From: Dipteronia dyeriana
Taxonomy: Eukaryota; Streptophyta; Magnoliopsida; Sapindales; Sapindaceae
Assembly (NCBI GenBank): GCA_032871835.1
Contig: CM065300.1
Location: 64,925,192 to 64,989,191, forward strand
Length of the DNA stretch: 64,000 nt
Reading direction: 5' to 3'
Position 1 is the stretch's first letter. Every line of letters begins with the position of its first letter. The notes under the pieces are model-generated. The model ran no database searches. It was given only the letters and a program-made list of their open reading frames with translations, and was not told the DNA's origin. The position numbers and the translations under genes were made by a program. Positions 1 to 11,864 of this stretch are shown here, in pieces.

Positions 1-575
1 GTTTGAAACCTGATAAAATAAAGCAACTCTTTAACGCGTAAATATATATCAATGAATCTGGGTGTGCACGTGCAACAACAAAATAATTTGCATATTATTC
101 AAATTCGTAGTGCGTGTAACAACAAAAGACAAAAAGAAGATCAGATCTCTTATAAATTGATTTTGAAAGAAATTGATGTGTGGGTTACTTGAACACACAA
201 AAAGAGATCAGGTCAAAGACTTTTCATGCTCTTTGTTCATGAAAAGAAGAAAGAGTTTCTTTAATTCTCTCTACATCCTCCATTCAAGTTCTTGAGACCG
301 TGACGTGCCCACACGCAATCACCAGTCCCGGGAGATAGTGAGGAAGATCGAGTGGTTCAGACATAAGCATATCTTAAAGTGAAGGAGCTTCCAAACGTTG
401 GTATGATTTTCTTCTCTTTATATTGATTACAATTTCATATGTTTACATATTGTATGTATTAGTTCCGAAAATAATTATGATCTCAAGTTCACTGGTCTTA
501 GATACAGATTATGATCTGTATTAAAAATTATAAAAACCTAGTTTCCCTGTGTAACAAGTGAACGGGGTTCCAACA
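1..575 (+). repeat. LTR fragment (3' part), family shared with 63301-64000
   Basis: This is the 3' portion of a retrotransposon long terminal repeat; its 5' end lies outside the window. The LTR appears to end in TTCCAACA at 575. Positions about 200-575 are similar to the reverse complement of 63301-63690, including the CTTCTCTTTATATTGATTAC region, the AGATACAGATTATGAT block and the last 20 bases. A weak TATA-like TCTTATAAATTG lies near 150. No primer-binding site follows the end, so whether this is a 5' LTR, a 3' LTR or a solo LTR is unknown. Copia-like by general appearance only. Confidence 0.65.
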
Positions 576-579
576 GTCC

Positions 580-843
580 GGTACTGTTAGAGCTCCAGTG
601 CAGTAGAGCCGCACCTGTGTAGCTCTTTCACAGCAGACCTGCTCCGGTACTGTTAGAGCTCTAGTGCAACAGAATGACACATGTCTAGCTCCTTCACAAC
701 AGATATGCTCCGGTACCGTTAAAGCTCCAGTGCAACAGAGCCGTATATGTCTAGCTCCTTTACAGCAGATCTGCTCTGGTACGACTAGAGCTCCTATGTC
801 CTGCTTCTTTACTGTGGATTTGTTATGTACCGGTATATCTTCT
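580..843. repeat. 66-bp tandem repeat, about 4 copies
   Basis: The block starting GGTACTGTTAGAGCTC recurs at 580, 646, 712 and (diverged) 778, an exact period of 66 bp. Each unit carries a CAGTGCAACAGAG-like core and a TCTAGCTCCTTCACAGCAGA-like stretch. Weaker copies run on to about 1000. The array begins directly after the LTR end at 575, so it may belong to the internal region of that retroelement. Confidence 0.75.
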
Positions 844-1243
844 CTAAAACAGATCAGATCTGGCACTTCTAGAGCTCCTGTACAGTAGAGCTACATATCT
901 CTTGCTTCTTTATAGTGGATTTGCTCTGTACCGGTATATCTCCTCTACATAAGATCCGATACGCAGCCTCGCACCTAGAAGGCTCCTCTACAGTTGAACC
1001 ACTCTAATTAGTTAATAGTTTCTACACAGTAGAGATGCACCTCTCATGCTTCTTTATTACAGATTCACTCCGCTACCAGTATATCTCATATCCACCAAAT
1101 CCACTATATATGTGCCTGTTCATATAGATCCTCTTCTGTCACCGGATCCGCTCTTCAAAAGCATATAGGTAGTCGTAATAGGTCAACTCTTGAATTCGAA
1201 AAGCCAACTCTGTTGTGTGGTCATTAGGGCAGCACGACCGGTA

Positions 1244-2050
1244 GAGACCTAATGGCTCCTTACTTATTATACCGGGCCGTCAACGCCTAAGAGAGCCATT
1301 GCGGTCCCGTTTCATACCAGGTTGTTCTAGAGCCTCATTTCAGTTGCATGGGACTTATAGGACCCCAAGCATGCCTCTGGACTAGTACCAGAAAGGTGGC
1401 TCATCTCCATTTGTACCAGGTCATTCAAAGCCCTAGTGAGCCACTGATTTCCCGATCCGTTTAGGGATAGCCCATAGGCTTCCCACATTTGGTAAGACCT
1501 TATACATACCTAAGCAAGCATCTCGAGTAGTAGCACAGTTGCAAGGCCCAATGGCTTCTCACTTCTTATACCGGGGCGGCCAACGCCCAAGTGAGCCACT
1601 GAGCTCCCAGTTCGTCATGGTCCAGAGCCTCATTTTAGTTGATAGGGACTTCTAGAATCCCAGGCATGCCTCTGGACCAGTACTAGATCAGTGACTCCTC
1701 TCCATGTGCATCTGGCCATTCAATGCTCTAGTGAGCCACCGATGTCCCGATCGGTTCGAGGAAAGCCTAGAGGCTTCCCACATTTGGTAAGGTCATCTAC
1801 ATGCCTAAGCAAGCCACTGTAGCAGCAACACCGATACAAGGCCCAGTGGCTCATCACTTCTTGTACCGGCTTGGTTATCCCTCTAGTGAGCCATTGCAGC
1901 CCCGATTCTTTCTGGGTATATCTAGAGCCTCTTTTCAGTTGTTGGGGACTTCTAGGATCCTAAGCATGACTCTGGACCAGTATCATGCCAATAGCTCCTC
2001 TCCATTTGTATTGGGTTATTCATTGACCTAGCGAGCCACAGTAGTCCCGA
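1244..2050. repeat. ~298-bp tandem repeat, about 2.7 copies
   Basis: Three successive units begin at about 1244, 1544 and 1841 with ACCTAATGGCT/GCCCAATGGCT/GCCCAGTGGCT. Each continues through a TATACCGG box, a CAGAGCCTCATTT box, a GGCATGCCTCTGGACCAGTA box, a TAGTGAGCCACCGAT box and a TACATGCCTAAGCAAGC box. Further diverged copies lie at 3030-3400. I recognise no protein. It is probably noncoding repeat of a retroelement. Confidence 0.7.
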
Positions 2051-3029
2051 TCCACCTTCTTGGTTAGTCTCCTTGACAGTAACTACTCATTCATCCCTAG
2101 TCTCACTGCTTGGTTGAAGGAAGAGTTGCCATCCCCTAGCGCTGCTGCTTCGAAGCCAGCTTCCACCACCATGGTTTGACCAGTCTGAATCAATCTAGGC
2201 TGCCATCTTCTTAATTGGATCAGTCTAGACCACCATTTTCTTGGTAAGATCGGTTTAGATCTCTACCTCATTGACAAGTTCAGATGAACAAGTACGCGGT
2301 TTTAAAGCTCCTCATACATCTCATACTTCTACAGCAGCTCACCTCTGTTAGACCAGTTAGAACATCCCTTTCCTTGGTAGGATCGATCTGGACCTCTACC
2401 TCTTTGACGGGTTCAGATGAAAAGGTGGGTCGGTTTGAAGCTTCTCCCACATCCTGAACTACTGCAATAGTATGGGACTTTGAGGTATTTCTACCCCAGT
2501 ACGGCTCAGTATGATGATGAAGATGGGCACTAAGTTCTCCTCAACTTTTAAGTACCCAGCGGCTCAACAAGGACCTTATTCAGTCACAGCAGACCCAACT
2601 AACTCCGTAACTTTCTCTATGATCCCCTTCTGGTTCCATCCTCTAATGACGCTCAGATCAAAGGGGGGTGAAAAAGTTTGAGTTGCCTGGTAAGAAGCTT
2701 AGTAGCATTATTCATCAAAGGAAGCGTCCACTTTGGCACTTCGATAGCAGCTACGTTGCTGCATAGAGTTTAGACCACTTCCTCCAGATTGTTTTGCCTC
2801 ATTCAGAGCGATCCTTAGGAGGCACGACACATGGAATTGAGTTTTTCCATCCCATATGCATGTTACAGCTGCTCCTTGTCTACCTGTGCCTTAGCCACGG
2901 TTGCCTCAGCTCTTGTTAGGGATTTGTTCAGGATGATCGCTCCCCTTATTGCCTTGGTCATCTCCTCTTTAGTCTGCCCAAGCTCGGCCTTAGCATCATC
3001 AACTTGCTCCCAAAGAGTATCATCACGGT
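2051..3029. other. Unassigned repeat-like DNA
   Basis: No intact gene is visible. Short phrases such as GGATCAGTCTAGACC and CTACCTCTTTGACGGGTTCAGATGA recur two or three times with divergence, so the stretch is likely an older tandem or dispersed repeat in the same retroelement context as its neighbours. The minus-strand coiled-coil remnant overlaps its right end. Confidence 0.4.
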
Positions 3030-3060
3030 GGATCCTCTCTATTTGTACTAGGCCATTCAA
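2863..3060 (-). pseudogene. Coiled-coil coding remnant, function unknown
   Basis: A 65-residue minus-strand reading frame is rich in Lys, Glu, Ala and Leu in a heptad-like spacing (WEQVDDAKAELGQTKEEM and LTRAEATVAKAQVDKEQL). It resembles a coiled coil such as those found in gag-like or transposon-associated plant proteins. It has no start context, no recognisable domain and no intact extension, and it sits between two blocks of tandem repeat. I do not assign a function; chance composition is possible. Confidence 0.25.
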
Positions 3061-3400
3061 TGCCCTAGCGAGCCACCGATTTTACGATCCATTTGTTGAG
3101 GCCTCATACATGCCTAAGCAAACCTCTAGGGGCAGCAGTGCAGCTGCAAGACCTATGGTAAACTTGTTATATTAGGCCCCTCACAGTGCCCATGTGAGCT
3201 GTCTAGGTCCCAATTCATTTAAGCAAAGTCTAGAGCTCTTTCTCAGAGCAAAGTCCAAGCATGTTTCTGGACCGAAATTAGGCCAGTGGTTTTTCACTTA
3301 TTGTCATGTGCCTCTTACAATGTCCATTTGAGTTATTGAGGTCCTGGTTCATTGAGACGAAATCTCAAGCCTACTATAATTATAGAGGATTCTCATATAC
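3030..3400. repeat. Diverged copies of the ~298-bp repeat
   Basis: Two degraded units match the array at 1244-2050. One contains GGCCATTCAATGCCCTAGCGAGCCACCGAT and TACATGCCTAAGCAAACCTC equivalents; the next contains an AAGCATGTTTCTGGACC equivalent. They show that the array once extended further and was interrupted by about 1 kb. Confidence 0.5.
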
Positions 3401-3681
3401 TCGAGCAAGCCTCTAAACCGGTTACATTACTTGGGGACTAGAAGCTCGCCATTTTCTTTAGTACTCCAATGAGATCCAACTTGAGAAGATTTCTCCTAGT
3501 GACCGATCCACAATAACAATCGCCTTAGTGAAAAGTCACTCTGTTACCTGGAGCGTGGATCACCTCAAAAGGTTTTACCCTTGATGTCTGTAGTAGCAGG
3601 GTAGCATTGACCAATTTTTCGTAGAGTTGTATCGTCATGAGTTTGTATCTCTTTTGATTTCGATCTCCATGATAGTTCTCA

Positions 3682-4085
3682 TATGATCAAGACCAGGAGA
3701 GCTACACAGCATTCCTAATCCCCTGGACCAGATTAATCTCTCCATAAGGATCGCCTTGACTAGAAGAGCAACACAACACTCCTAATGCCCTAGACTGGAT
3801 TAATCCATCTAGGAGGATCGCCTTGACCAGGAGAGCTGCATAGCACTCTTGATGCCCTGGATCGAATTAATCCCACCAGGAGAATCACCTTTACCAGGAG
3901 AGCTACACAACCCTTGTGATGCCCTGGACCGGATTAAACCATCCAGGAGGATCGCCTTGACCAGGAAAGCTACGCAGGACTTCTGATGTCCTGGACTGGA
4001 TTAATCCTTCTAGGAGGATCGCCTTGATCAGGAGAGCAACACAATGCTCCTGATGCCCTGAAGCGGATTTATCCCTCTAGACGGA
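3682..4085. repeat. 67-bp tandem repeat, 6 copies
   Basis: GGATCGCCTTGACCAGGAGA or a close variant starts at 3748, 3815, 3882, 3949, 4016 and (diverged) 4083, a strict period of 67 bp; a partial unit begins near 3682. Each unit also holds a GATGCCCTGGACCGGATTAA box. The constant spacing with base divergence indicates an old expansion that has since mutated. Confidence 0.8.
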
Positions 4086-4800
4086 TCTCTATGGAATTTC
4101 GACAATGATCGTCTTGAGACCAGGGATTGGTCGGAGAAGCCCCCTCACTACCCCTACTGCCTTGGCCAGGCACCACCCCCTACTAAAAAGGGTCTGGTTC
4201 GTAAGGTATAGTTGCCTGCCAGATCATGAGACCATGACAGCCAATTAGCATTCCTAATGCCTCGGTCAGGCTACCACCCTTAAGAAGGATCTGAGCGTAA
4301 GAGCATAGTTGCCTGCTAGATCACGAGACCAGGATAACCAAATGGTCATCCCAATGATCGAGCAGTACAGTTTGTCATATCTTACCTTTCTCGATTATCA
4401 GATTTTATACTGACTAAAACATCGAAAATTCCACCTAAGGGAATATCCCCATCAGTGGTCCGTAACCGCTCATTGTTTTTATAAGAATGCCAAACGCTTG
4501 GATTCGCCTATGTTTTGCCTATATACACATACCTGGTGTGAAAGTGGCCATAGTTGCCTACCAAGATCTTTATGTACAAGTACTAGGACTCCTGATATTG
4601 GAATGACTAGTACCCTAATCTGCTTAAGTCAAGCATCTTGGGAATGGATTTCATTTCAAGCAATGATTTTTAGTAAGAAGCTACAAGAAAAATTCTTTAA
4701 GCAGTATAAGATCTTGACTCCAACCCCAACTATGTACTGGTGTTCAAGTCAATGGGGACTTCTACTAACAACTTTTTTTGGCAGGGGTCCAGACCTAACT
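4086..4800. other. Unrecognised DNA upstream of the copia remnant
   Basis: No gene is supported. A frame opens at 4498 and runs into the copia integrase remnant near 4801, but its first 100 residues resemble neither copia gag nor integrase. It may be joined, rearranged DNA. The 5' LTR, gag and protease of the copia element are not found here or further left. Confidence 0.4.
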
Positions 4801-7800
4801 CATTCTGATAATTATGAATTTGAAGGAATTTTGACTAGAAATGGAAAAAGGTACTGTTAACAGCCTTTTTCGGTAAGGATCCAAAAAAAGAATTTTTAAT
4901 CTGCCTGGTACTTGGCAGGGCCTATACAGTAGAATCTAGATCGGGACCGATACCAGTACCTAGATACCGGGGATACTTGATACTATGAACCGATAAGAAG
5001 TCAACACCACCTCCCACATACTAACAGTTATTAATTAGAACCGGTACCACGATACCTTCTTCCTGATACCTATGTACCACGGTACCTCCTACCTAGAACC
5101 TAGGTACCATGACACCTGCTCGGTACCTAAGTACCACGATACCACTTTGGGACCCATATGGGGTACGTATCCTACCTGCCCAGTAAGAAGAATGGTATCA
5201 GGGAGTTACTGGCCTACCAGAACAAGGCCAACAAAAGCAGACCGGTATAGAAAGATACCTCGCCACCAGAATATATGGTCAGAACCATCGTTTCTCCTCA
5301 AGCAATGAAGAAGAGAAAGTTGACTTCTCCAACCATTTATAATGCCACTAGTGGAGAAAGTCAACCTTAATGAATGGGGACAATTAACCCCATTAATGGA
5401 AGATCAATCAACTCCTTAATGGCCATTCACAACGCCATTAATGAGTCAACTCAATCAATATCAAATAAGTGTTTTTATGATTACGAATTAAATTGCTAAA
5501 TTCATGGAGTGGGCAATAAGAAAGAGTCCGAAGAGGAAACAAACATATCCTCTCTAAGATATCTTCCACAAACCGATTCTTCTGAGTCAAGTGCATTAAA
5601 TAGAAAATCATGTCTATTAAAGAAGGAGATCAATTCAGAGATCCTTAACTTGCACGCCAAGAATTAACTTTACTACAACGTGTAAATACACTGGTTAAAT
5701 CACATTAGAAAGAGGATTCAACGCTTGATTCGATGCCTATCTCACCGCTCATATGCATACCCAAATGGCACCCATAAATCGACAAGAATAAGTTTGCCAA
5801 TAGAGTGAAAGGCACCTTGCCTGATTCTTCATATACCATCATGATGGTATCATCTTGTTTATGTGCATTTAACTTTACCCGGAACATTTTGCTATCGGTT
5901 ATCACTCGATTATTATTGTAAGCTCTCCGGAGCACCATGGTTGTACTGTTACGCCATTCTTGTAAGCTCTCAAGAGCACTCCTTTATATATATGGAAGGG
6001 TTTCTCTCCTTCCTCTAGATACTGCCTTAGGGTTTTTCAACATATGATCATTCGTGATGCTTTTTCCCCCATAGTCAGTCCACCTCTACAAAAGACTTGT
6101 TTTTCTCCCATCTTTCTCTTTTATTATGTATGTGTGTATGAATGTGAGTTAGTCTCTGATCTCGCTGGTTCTAGCTCTCATATCTTTCCTCATTGTATGC
6201 CATTTAGATCGAGGAATTACAGGAGGGACCTAGAGAAGAGATCATGTACAAGGCCAAGTATCAAGACCTAGGCAACCAGGATCTAGTTACCAGGACCAAG
6301 ACCAGGACCAAGACCAAGACCAGGACCAGGGTACCAGAGACCAGAACCAACCCCTCATACCAGTAAGGGAACCTCAAGCGCCATGTTTCTTCCATATGCA
6401 TGAAGTCCGACGGATGGGATGACTAATCTCCTACCTACCAGACTCCATACTCCTTCATTCATACTAGATCACCTAGGTACGAGGTACCTACCTCCCACAA
6501 CCTACTAGGTAGCGGGTTGAGGGTGTTGATTGAAATTCCTCACTTTAAGCGAATTTTCTGTTAACGGGTGCTTTATCACCTTTATAGATGATTGTTCTAC
6601 TTTTTCTTATGTCTATCTTATGAAGAATAAAAGTGAAGCCATAGACATGTTCAAAATATTTTTAAGTGAAATAGAAAATCAATTTAACAGAAAGGTTAAA
6701 AGACTTCACTGTGATAGAGGGATGGAATATGACTCAGATGAATTTTTAAAATTGTATAATTCACATAGAATTATCCATGAGAAAACCACCTCTTATTCCC
6801 CAGAAATGAATGGGAAAACTGAAAGAAAAAATAGAACTTATTCTGAGTTAATAGTAGTTGTCCTACTTACCTTTGGTGCTGCCTCACATTGGTAGGGTAA
6901 AGTTCTATTAACTGTCTGTTATGTCTTGAATAGAGTTCCCAATTAGAAATCCAAAATTTCACCTTATGAATTTTGGAAAGCTAAAAAACCAAATGTTTCT
7001 TATTTTAGAACATGGGGTTGTTTGGCTTATGTTCGAAAGCCTGATCCAAAAAGATCAAAGTTAGCAAGTCGAACTTATGAATGTGAGATCAAAGTTATAG
7101 ATTTCTTTGAAGATAAATTTCCATTTTAAATAAGAAATAGTGGGGGTTCAGTGTCTAGTAGTGTACCTAGATCTATTATGCATGATGAAGTTGAGTTAGA
7201 ACTAAGAAGGAGTAAAATGGCTTGAACCTCTAAAGATTTTGGGGACTTTTATACCTACACCTTATAAGATGAACTGAATTCTTTCCAAGAAGCCTTGACT
7301 TCCTTGGATGCTGACTTGTGGCAAGAAACCATTAATGATGAAATGGACTCTCTAGAGTCTAATGGAACATGGCACTTAGTAGACCTTCCACATGGTTGTA
7401 AGACCATAGGTTGTAAGTGGATTCTTAAGAAAAAATTGAAACCCGATGGATCAATTGAGAAATACAAGGCCCGACTTGTAACTAAGGGTTATAGACAAAG
7501 ATAAAATGTAGATTTATTTGATACTTATTCACTAGTAACTAGAATAACATCCATTAGATTACTTATAGCTTTAACAGCTTTGCATGATTTAGTTATACAT
7601 CAAATAGATGTTAAAACCACTTTTTTGAATGGTGAATTAGAAGATTAGATTTACATGGACCAACCTAAAGGATTTATAATTCCTGGTCAAGAGAACGAAG
7701 TTTGTAAGTTAGTCAAGTCACTCTATGGACTTAAGCAAACACCTAAACAATGGCATAGGATGTTTGATAATCTAGTCATCTCCAATGGTTTTAGAATAAA

Positions 7801-8812
7801 TGAAAGTGACAAGTGTATTTATAATAAATCTGAGAATGATGTTTGCACTATTATTTGTTTATATGTGGATGACTTGCTTATTTTTGTCTCTAATATTCAT
7901 ATCGTGAATGCTACTAAATGTTTATTGATTGCTAACTTTGCAATGAAAGATTTAGGTGAAGCTAGTGTAATCCTGGGTATAATAACCAGGTCAAAAAAGG
8001 AAATTTCTTTAGATCAATCTCATTATATTGAGAAAATTCTAAAGAAATATAATTACTTTGACTATAAACCTACATGTACTCCATATGATCCTAGTGTAAC
8101 GTTGTTCAAGAACACTGGTAATAGTGTTAGAGAAAATGAGTGTGCAAGCATCATTGCTAGTCTTCGTTATGCTACTAATTGCATTAGGCCCGACATAGTT
8201 TATGTTGTAGGTGTACTTTGTAGGTTTACTAGTAGACGTAGCAATAAGCATTGGCATGCTCTTGAGAGAATAATGTGTTATCTCAATAGAACAATGAACC
8301 TCAGATTACATTATGCAAAGTTTCCCGTTGTACTTGAAGGCTACAGGGATACTGATTGGAATACTCTTTCTGATGATTCCAAGGCAACTAGTGGATACAT
8401 TTTTAGTATCGCTAGAGGTGCAATATCAAAGAATTCTAAGAAACATACTATTTTGGCTCAATCCACGCTGGATTCAGAAATGATAGCACTAGCTACTGCT
8501 AGTGATGAAGCAGATTGGTTGAGAAATCTGTTGTCAAATACCCTATTACGGGAGAAACCGATACCAGCAGTCTTTCTTCACTACGATAGTACATCGGCTA
8601 TTGTAAGAATCCAGAACCGTTATTATAACGGCAAGAGGTGACAAATACGTCGCAAGCACAGTACAGTTAGAGATTTTCTCTCAACTGGAACTGTAAGAGT
8701 GGATCATGTATGGTCTGAGGAGAACTTGGCTGATTCTTTGACGAAAGGATTAACACAAGAAAAGGTTTGGAAAACCTCGAAAGGGATGGGACTAAAGCTC
8801 ATTAATAGTTGA
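4801..8812 (+). pseudogene. Ty1/copia pol remnant: integrase, RT, RNase H
   Basis: Degenerate polyprotein of a plant Ty1/copia retrotransposon. Integrase core residues lie at 4801-4854 and resume at 6572 (FITFIDDCS, CDRGMEYDSDEF, SPEMNGKTERKNR); a solo LTR fills 4855-6566. Reverse transcriptase follows: GCKWILKKKLKPDGSIEKYK near 7410-7460, LVKSLYGLKQTPKQWHR near 7710 and the catalytic box YVDDLLIF near 7862. RNase H includes the TILAQSTLDSEMIAL block near 8450 and ends at a stop about 8812. From 6572 onward one frame is kept throughout. It is broken by about eight stop codons (6893, 6944, about 7127, 7222, 7264, 7502, 7646, 8639) but by no net frameshift. Gag, protease and the 5' LTR are missing. 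Not functional. Confidence 0.93.
4855..6566 (+). mobile_element. Solo LTR (1.7 kb) inserted in copia integrase
   Basis: The element starts TGTTAACAGCC and ends GTTAACG (an altered TTAACA end). It is flanked by 5-bp duplications GGTAC (4850-4854) and GGTGC (6567-6571), one mismatch. The copia integrase codons stop at the left duplication and resume in register just after the right one, which fixes both ends independently. It is a relative of the LTR at 31427-33285: matching blocks include the ATACTGCCT(T/C)AGGGTTTTTC region (about 6020 and 32694) and the terminal GCGAATTTT. There is no internal coding region, so it is a solo LTR. Confidence 0.88.
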
Positions 8813-9343
8813 GTCACTTGTGACGGAAACCCAACTTACAGATTGGAGATCCTAAGAAGTAGGTTCAAAGGGTAATAACAAGTCATGAAGTGATATGTAG
8901 AAACATGCTATTGTGATACGGGGTTAACACTCCAAGTTCATCCCTATGGAGCATGATATCCTGAAGCAATTTAAGGTTGAGTTAAATGTGACCCTTAATG
9001 AGCTCTATACTCCATGTGGAGTTAGGTACCTAGCTACAGGAGTATCTGTGATAGGCTTACCTATGTGAATGTGGAAGAGAGGTCGTTTCCTATGAAAGTT
9101 TAGGCAAAAATTCTAGAGAATTCACTATATTGGGATATAAGCACATGGCCGTAAAATGCTGGTTTTAGAACTTAAATCTAGTATGGTTATGTGTAGGGTA
9201 TTGTCAGTGATAGAGTTCGAAACTACCAGTTACTCTAATATATACAGAAGCATCATCACTATGTAAAGGTTCAAGTCAAGTGACATCTTTACTTATGCAC
9301 AATCATATAAAATATTGCTCGATGAACTTATTATTTTTAAATA

Positions 9344-9354
9344 CAAGCGGGGGA
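9344..9354 (+). other. Polypurine tract of the copia element
   Basis: CAAGCGGGGGA lies directly before the LTR start at 9356. This is the expected plus-strand priming site of an LTR retrotransposon and supports the position of the 3' LTR. The stretch 8813-9343 between the pol stop and this tract is the untranslated 3' region, with no other feature seen. Confidence 0.7.
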
Positions 9355-9355
9355 T

Positions 9356-9980
9356 TGTTAAAATTATATTTAAAAAATTGAATTCAAAAATTTGTAACTA
9401 TTATGCAAATTTTATTTTAAATGAGTGTAATTATTTAAAACGTTTTATTTGACATCAACTTCAATATGTTTAAATAGTATAAAATCATTTTGAATGTTAA
9501 TAACTGATAACAAGTTATTAAAAAGTTTTTTTTTTTAAATTGAAGTTATTACTAATTCAATTTTTATCTCATTTTAATGGTTACTGATTAATTTTATTTT
9601 TCAATTTTAATTTTCTAATCCTATAAATAGAGGTTTTGCCTCATTCACAAAACACACAACATTTTTTAGAAACAAACCCTTTCGGATACAAGAGATTCTT
9701 GAGTGTTTTTTGTTAGTATTTCGAGTAATATTTGAAAGATTTTAAGTATTTCGGTTCTTCTTCGTGCAAAGAAGTTTTTAGACAGAGGTGATTCTGGACT
9801 GTTTTATCCTGGGGACAACGTGGCAACTTTGGATCTGTTTGCACAATCAAGGTAGAGCCGCAAAACGTCTTAAAGAGAGTGACATTGTCCGCGACTCAAC
9901 CACTTTCTAGGTTTTTATATTCTAATTATATTTTGTATTATTTAAAATATTTTTCAGCAACAAAGTTGTTTTTTATAACA
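9356..9980 (+). repeat. 3' LTR of the copia element (625 bp)
   Basis: The repeat begins TGTTA at 9356, just after the polypurine tract, and ends TAACA at 9980, so it has the usual TG...CA form with 5-bp inverted ends. A TATA box CTATAAATAG lies at 9621-9630. No matching 5' LTR occurs in the window, so divergence between LTRs cannot be used to date it. Confidence 0.75.
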
Positions 9981-11864
9981 ATTTCCAGCAACGAAAATTA
10001 TTTTTTGAAAAACTTCCCAGTAACTATTTGTATTAAAGAATTTTGCAACAACATGAAGATGATGGAAATTATGTCAGCTATTTCTAAGAGGATAAGAATG
10101 GGAAAAGGAATATAGGGCGACCTAGATTTGATGATTGGGAAACATCTAGTGTATTTGTTAAGTTTTGAAGCAATTTTATGATGCAATATTGAAATTTAGT
10201 GCTTATTTGTCTGTTACATCTAATCAATACTTTCATGAAGTTTTTTCAATTCAATCTGAATTGTTAGAATAAAGTACAAATATAGATCCTTTTTTAGGCA
10301 CTATGGCAGCTAGTATGGAGCGAAAAGATTACAAGTATTGGGGTTCCATTTAAAGCATAAACAAACTTTTTGCTTATTTCAATTGTGTTTGACCCTCGAT
10401 ATAAGTTGGATTATGTGACATTTTGTCTTGGTCATTTGTATGGTAATGATAAGGGTAAAGAAATGACAAAAGGTATGAAAGAACTTTTATGTCGTCTTTA
10501 TGAGTGTTATAATGAGCATAACTCTAATTCTATTGGTTCCCAATCTTCTAATGACTTTCAATTATTGAATGGGATGGATGTAGACAGAGATAAGCATGAT
10601 GGTGATTTTCGTTTCACAATGCTTCAGAAATTAAAAAAAAATGTGAGAATCGAAAGATTGTATTGATACAAAAAATAAGGTGGATAGGGATCTGTTGGAG
10701 CAAGTGAAGATCCTTACAATGAAAACTTTGATATTATACTTTGGTGAAAATTAAATACCACACAGCATAAAGTTTTATCACAGATTGCAAGAGACGTGTT
10801 TGTGATTTCAGTATCTACAGTGGTATCTGAGTCTGCCTTTAGCACATGATGGAATATTCTTGATTCATTTCGAAGTTCTTTGGGTTCTAAAACGGTGTAG
10901 GCCTTAATATGTGCACATAATTGGTTACGGTCTACTTCTCGGTCAATTAAATTTGAATCAATAGTTGAAGAGATGAAATTTGTGGAAGTAGTTGAATCAG
11001 GTAATATATTTGTCATTTTCTTTCTCTTTATATACTTTTTTTTAATTGAGAATGCATCAATTGTTACAACTTTTTTGATTTATTTGGTGAGTTATTTTTT
11101 TTCTTTTTCTATGGAGTTTTTGAGACCTGCAACGATGGAGCCTATGACTATTGATTAATATTTTTCAATGCTCTTTTTCATGATAAGAAACTAAAATATA
11201 TGAAGTCTTTAATTGCATAATGCAAATTTAAAATTTTTGATAATGTCTTTCTTCTGTGACTAATTAAATTGTCTTAATTTGGTTTATTACCGGTATTCAG
11301 TACATTGGCTGTGAGGATTTTGAGCAAGCTTTAGGAAGGGCTGTAAACTTTTTTTTTTAATTAATCATGATTTATTTGATAGGATATATGATATCTCCTT
11401 TGAAATTTTTTAGATATTTATGGATGAAAACTTTTCCATGCATTTTGAGATATTTTTTTTAATGGAGTAATGGATGATGGATTATAATTTATTTTTTTAA
11501 TATTTAGATGTTTTATTGATGACTGATTATGAATACTTTGAGTTTTTTATTATATTAATTGGAATTAAGAATTAAGTTTATTTCTTTGGACAGTATATTC
11601 ATTCTCTATTTGTTTATTTGTTGTTATGACTTTTTATATTTTTATATTTAATTATTATTATCAAAATACAAAAAAAAAAAAACAAAATTTTGAGTTCAAA
11701 TATTATCTGACAAACCTACCCAAACCAATCCGACTTTTTTGGTTTGAATCGGTTTGAAAAATTACATTGGTTTGGTTTGGGTTGAAATATAGTCAAACCG
11801 ATCTGTATTTGTTTGGTTTGACATTAAGCTTCAACCCAAATCAAACCGAAAATGCACACCCCTA
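9981..11864 (+). mobile_element. hAT relic, right end preserved
   Basis: The right end is a subterminal region of GGTTTGGTTT-type and AACCCAAATCAAACCGAA-type repeats (11700-11850) closed by TGCACACCCCTA at 11864, a common hAT end. It sits inside the RNase H region of the gypsy element, which continues from 11865. The left end is missing; the copia LTR at 9356-9980 occupies the place, so the copia element probably inserted into or truncated this hAT. Confidence 0.7.
10110..11010 (+). pseudogene. hAT transposase remnant (RICESLEEPER-like)
   Basis: Pieces of a BED-type hAT transposase are readable in several frames. A GRPRFDDWETSSVFVKF block lies near 10115-10165, IVFDPRYKLDYVTFCLGHLY near 10380-10440, and a C-terminal dimerisation region (VLSQIARDVFVISVSTVVSE, NILDSFRSSLGSKTV, ALICAHNWLR) near 10770-10935. 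The N-terminal zinc finger and most of the catalytic core are gone, and the frame is broken by stops and shifts. The surviving order matches the C-terminal third of the family. The homology is clear but the copy is dead. Confidence 0.85.

Noticed and set aside
3682..4085. Regularly spaced 67-bp repeats considered as a CRISPR-like array
   Set aside because: The units are contiguous without unique spacers and diverge along their whole length; the setting is a plant nuclear genome.
4498..4800. Open frame upstream of and continuous with the copia integrase remnant
   Set aside because: The first 100 residues do not resemble copia gag, protease or integrase; the continuity is probably accidental.
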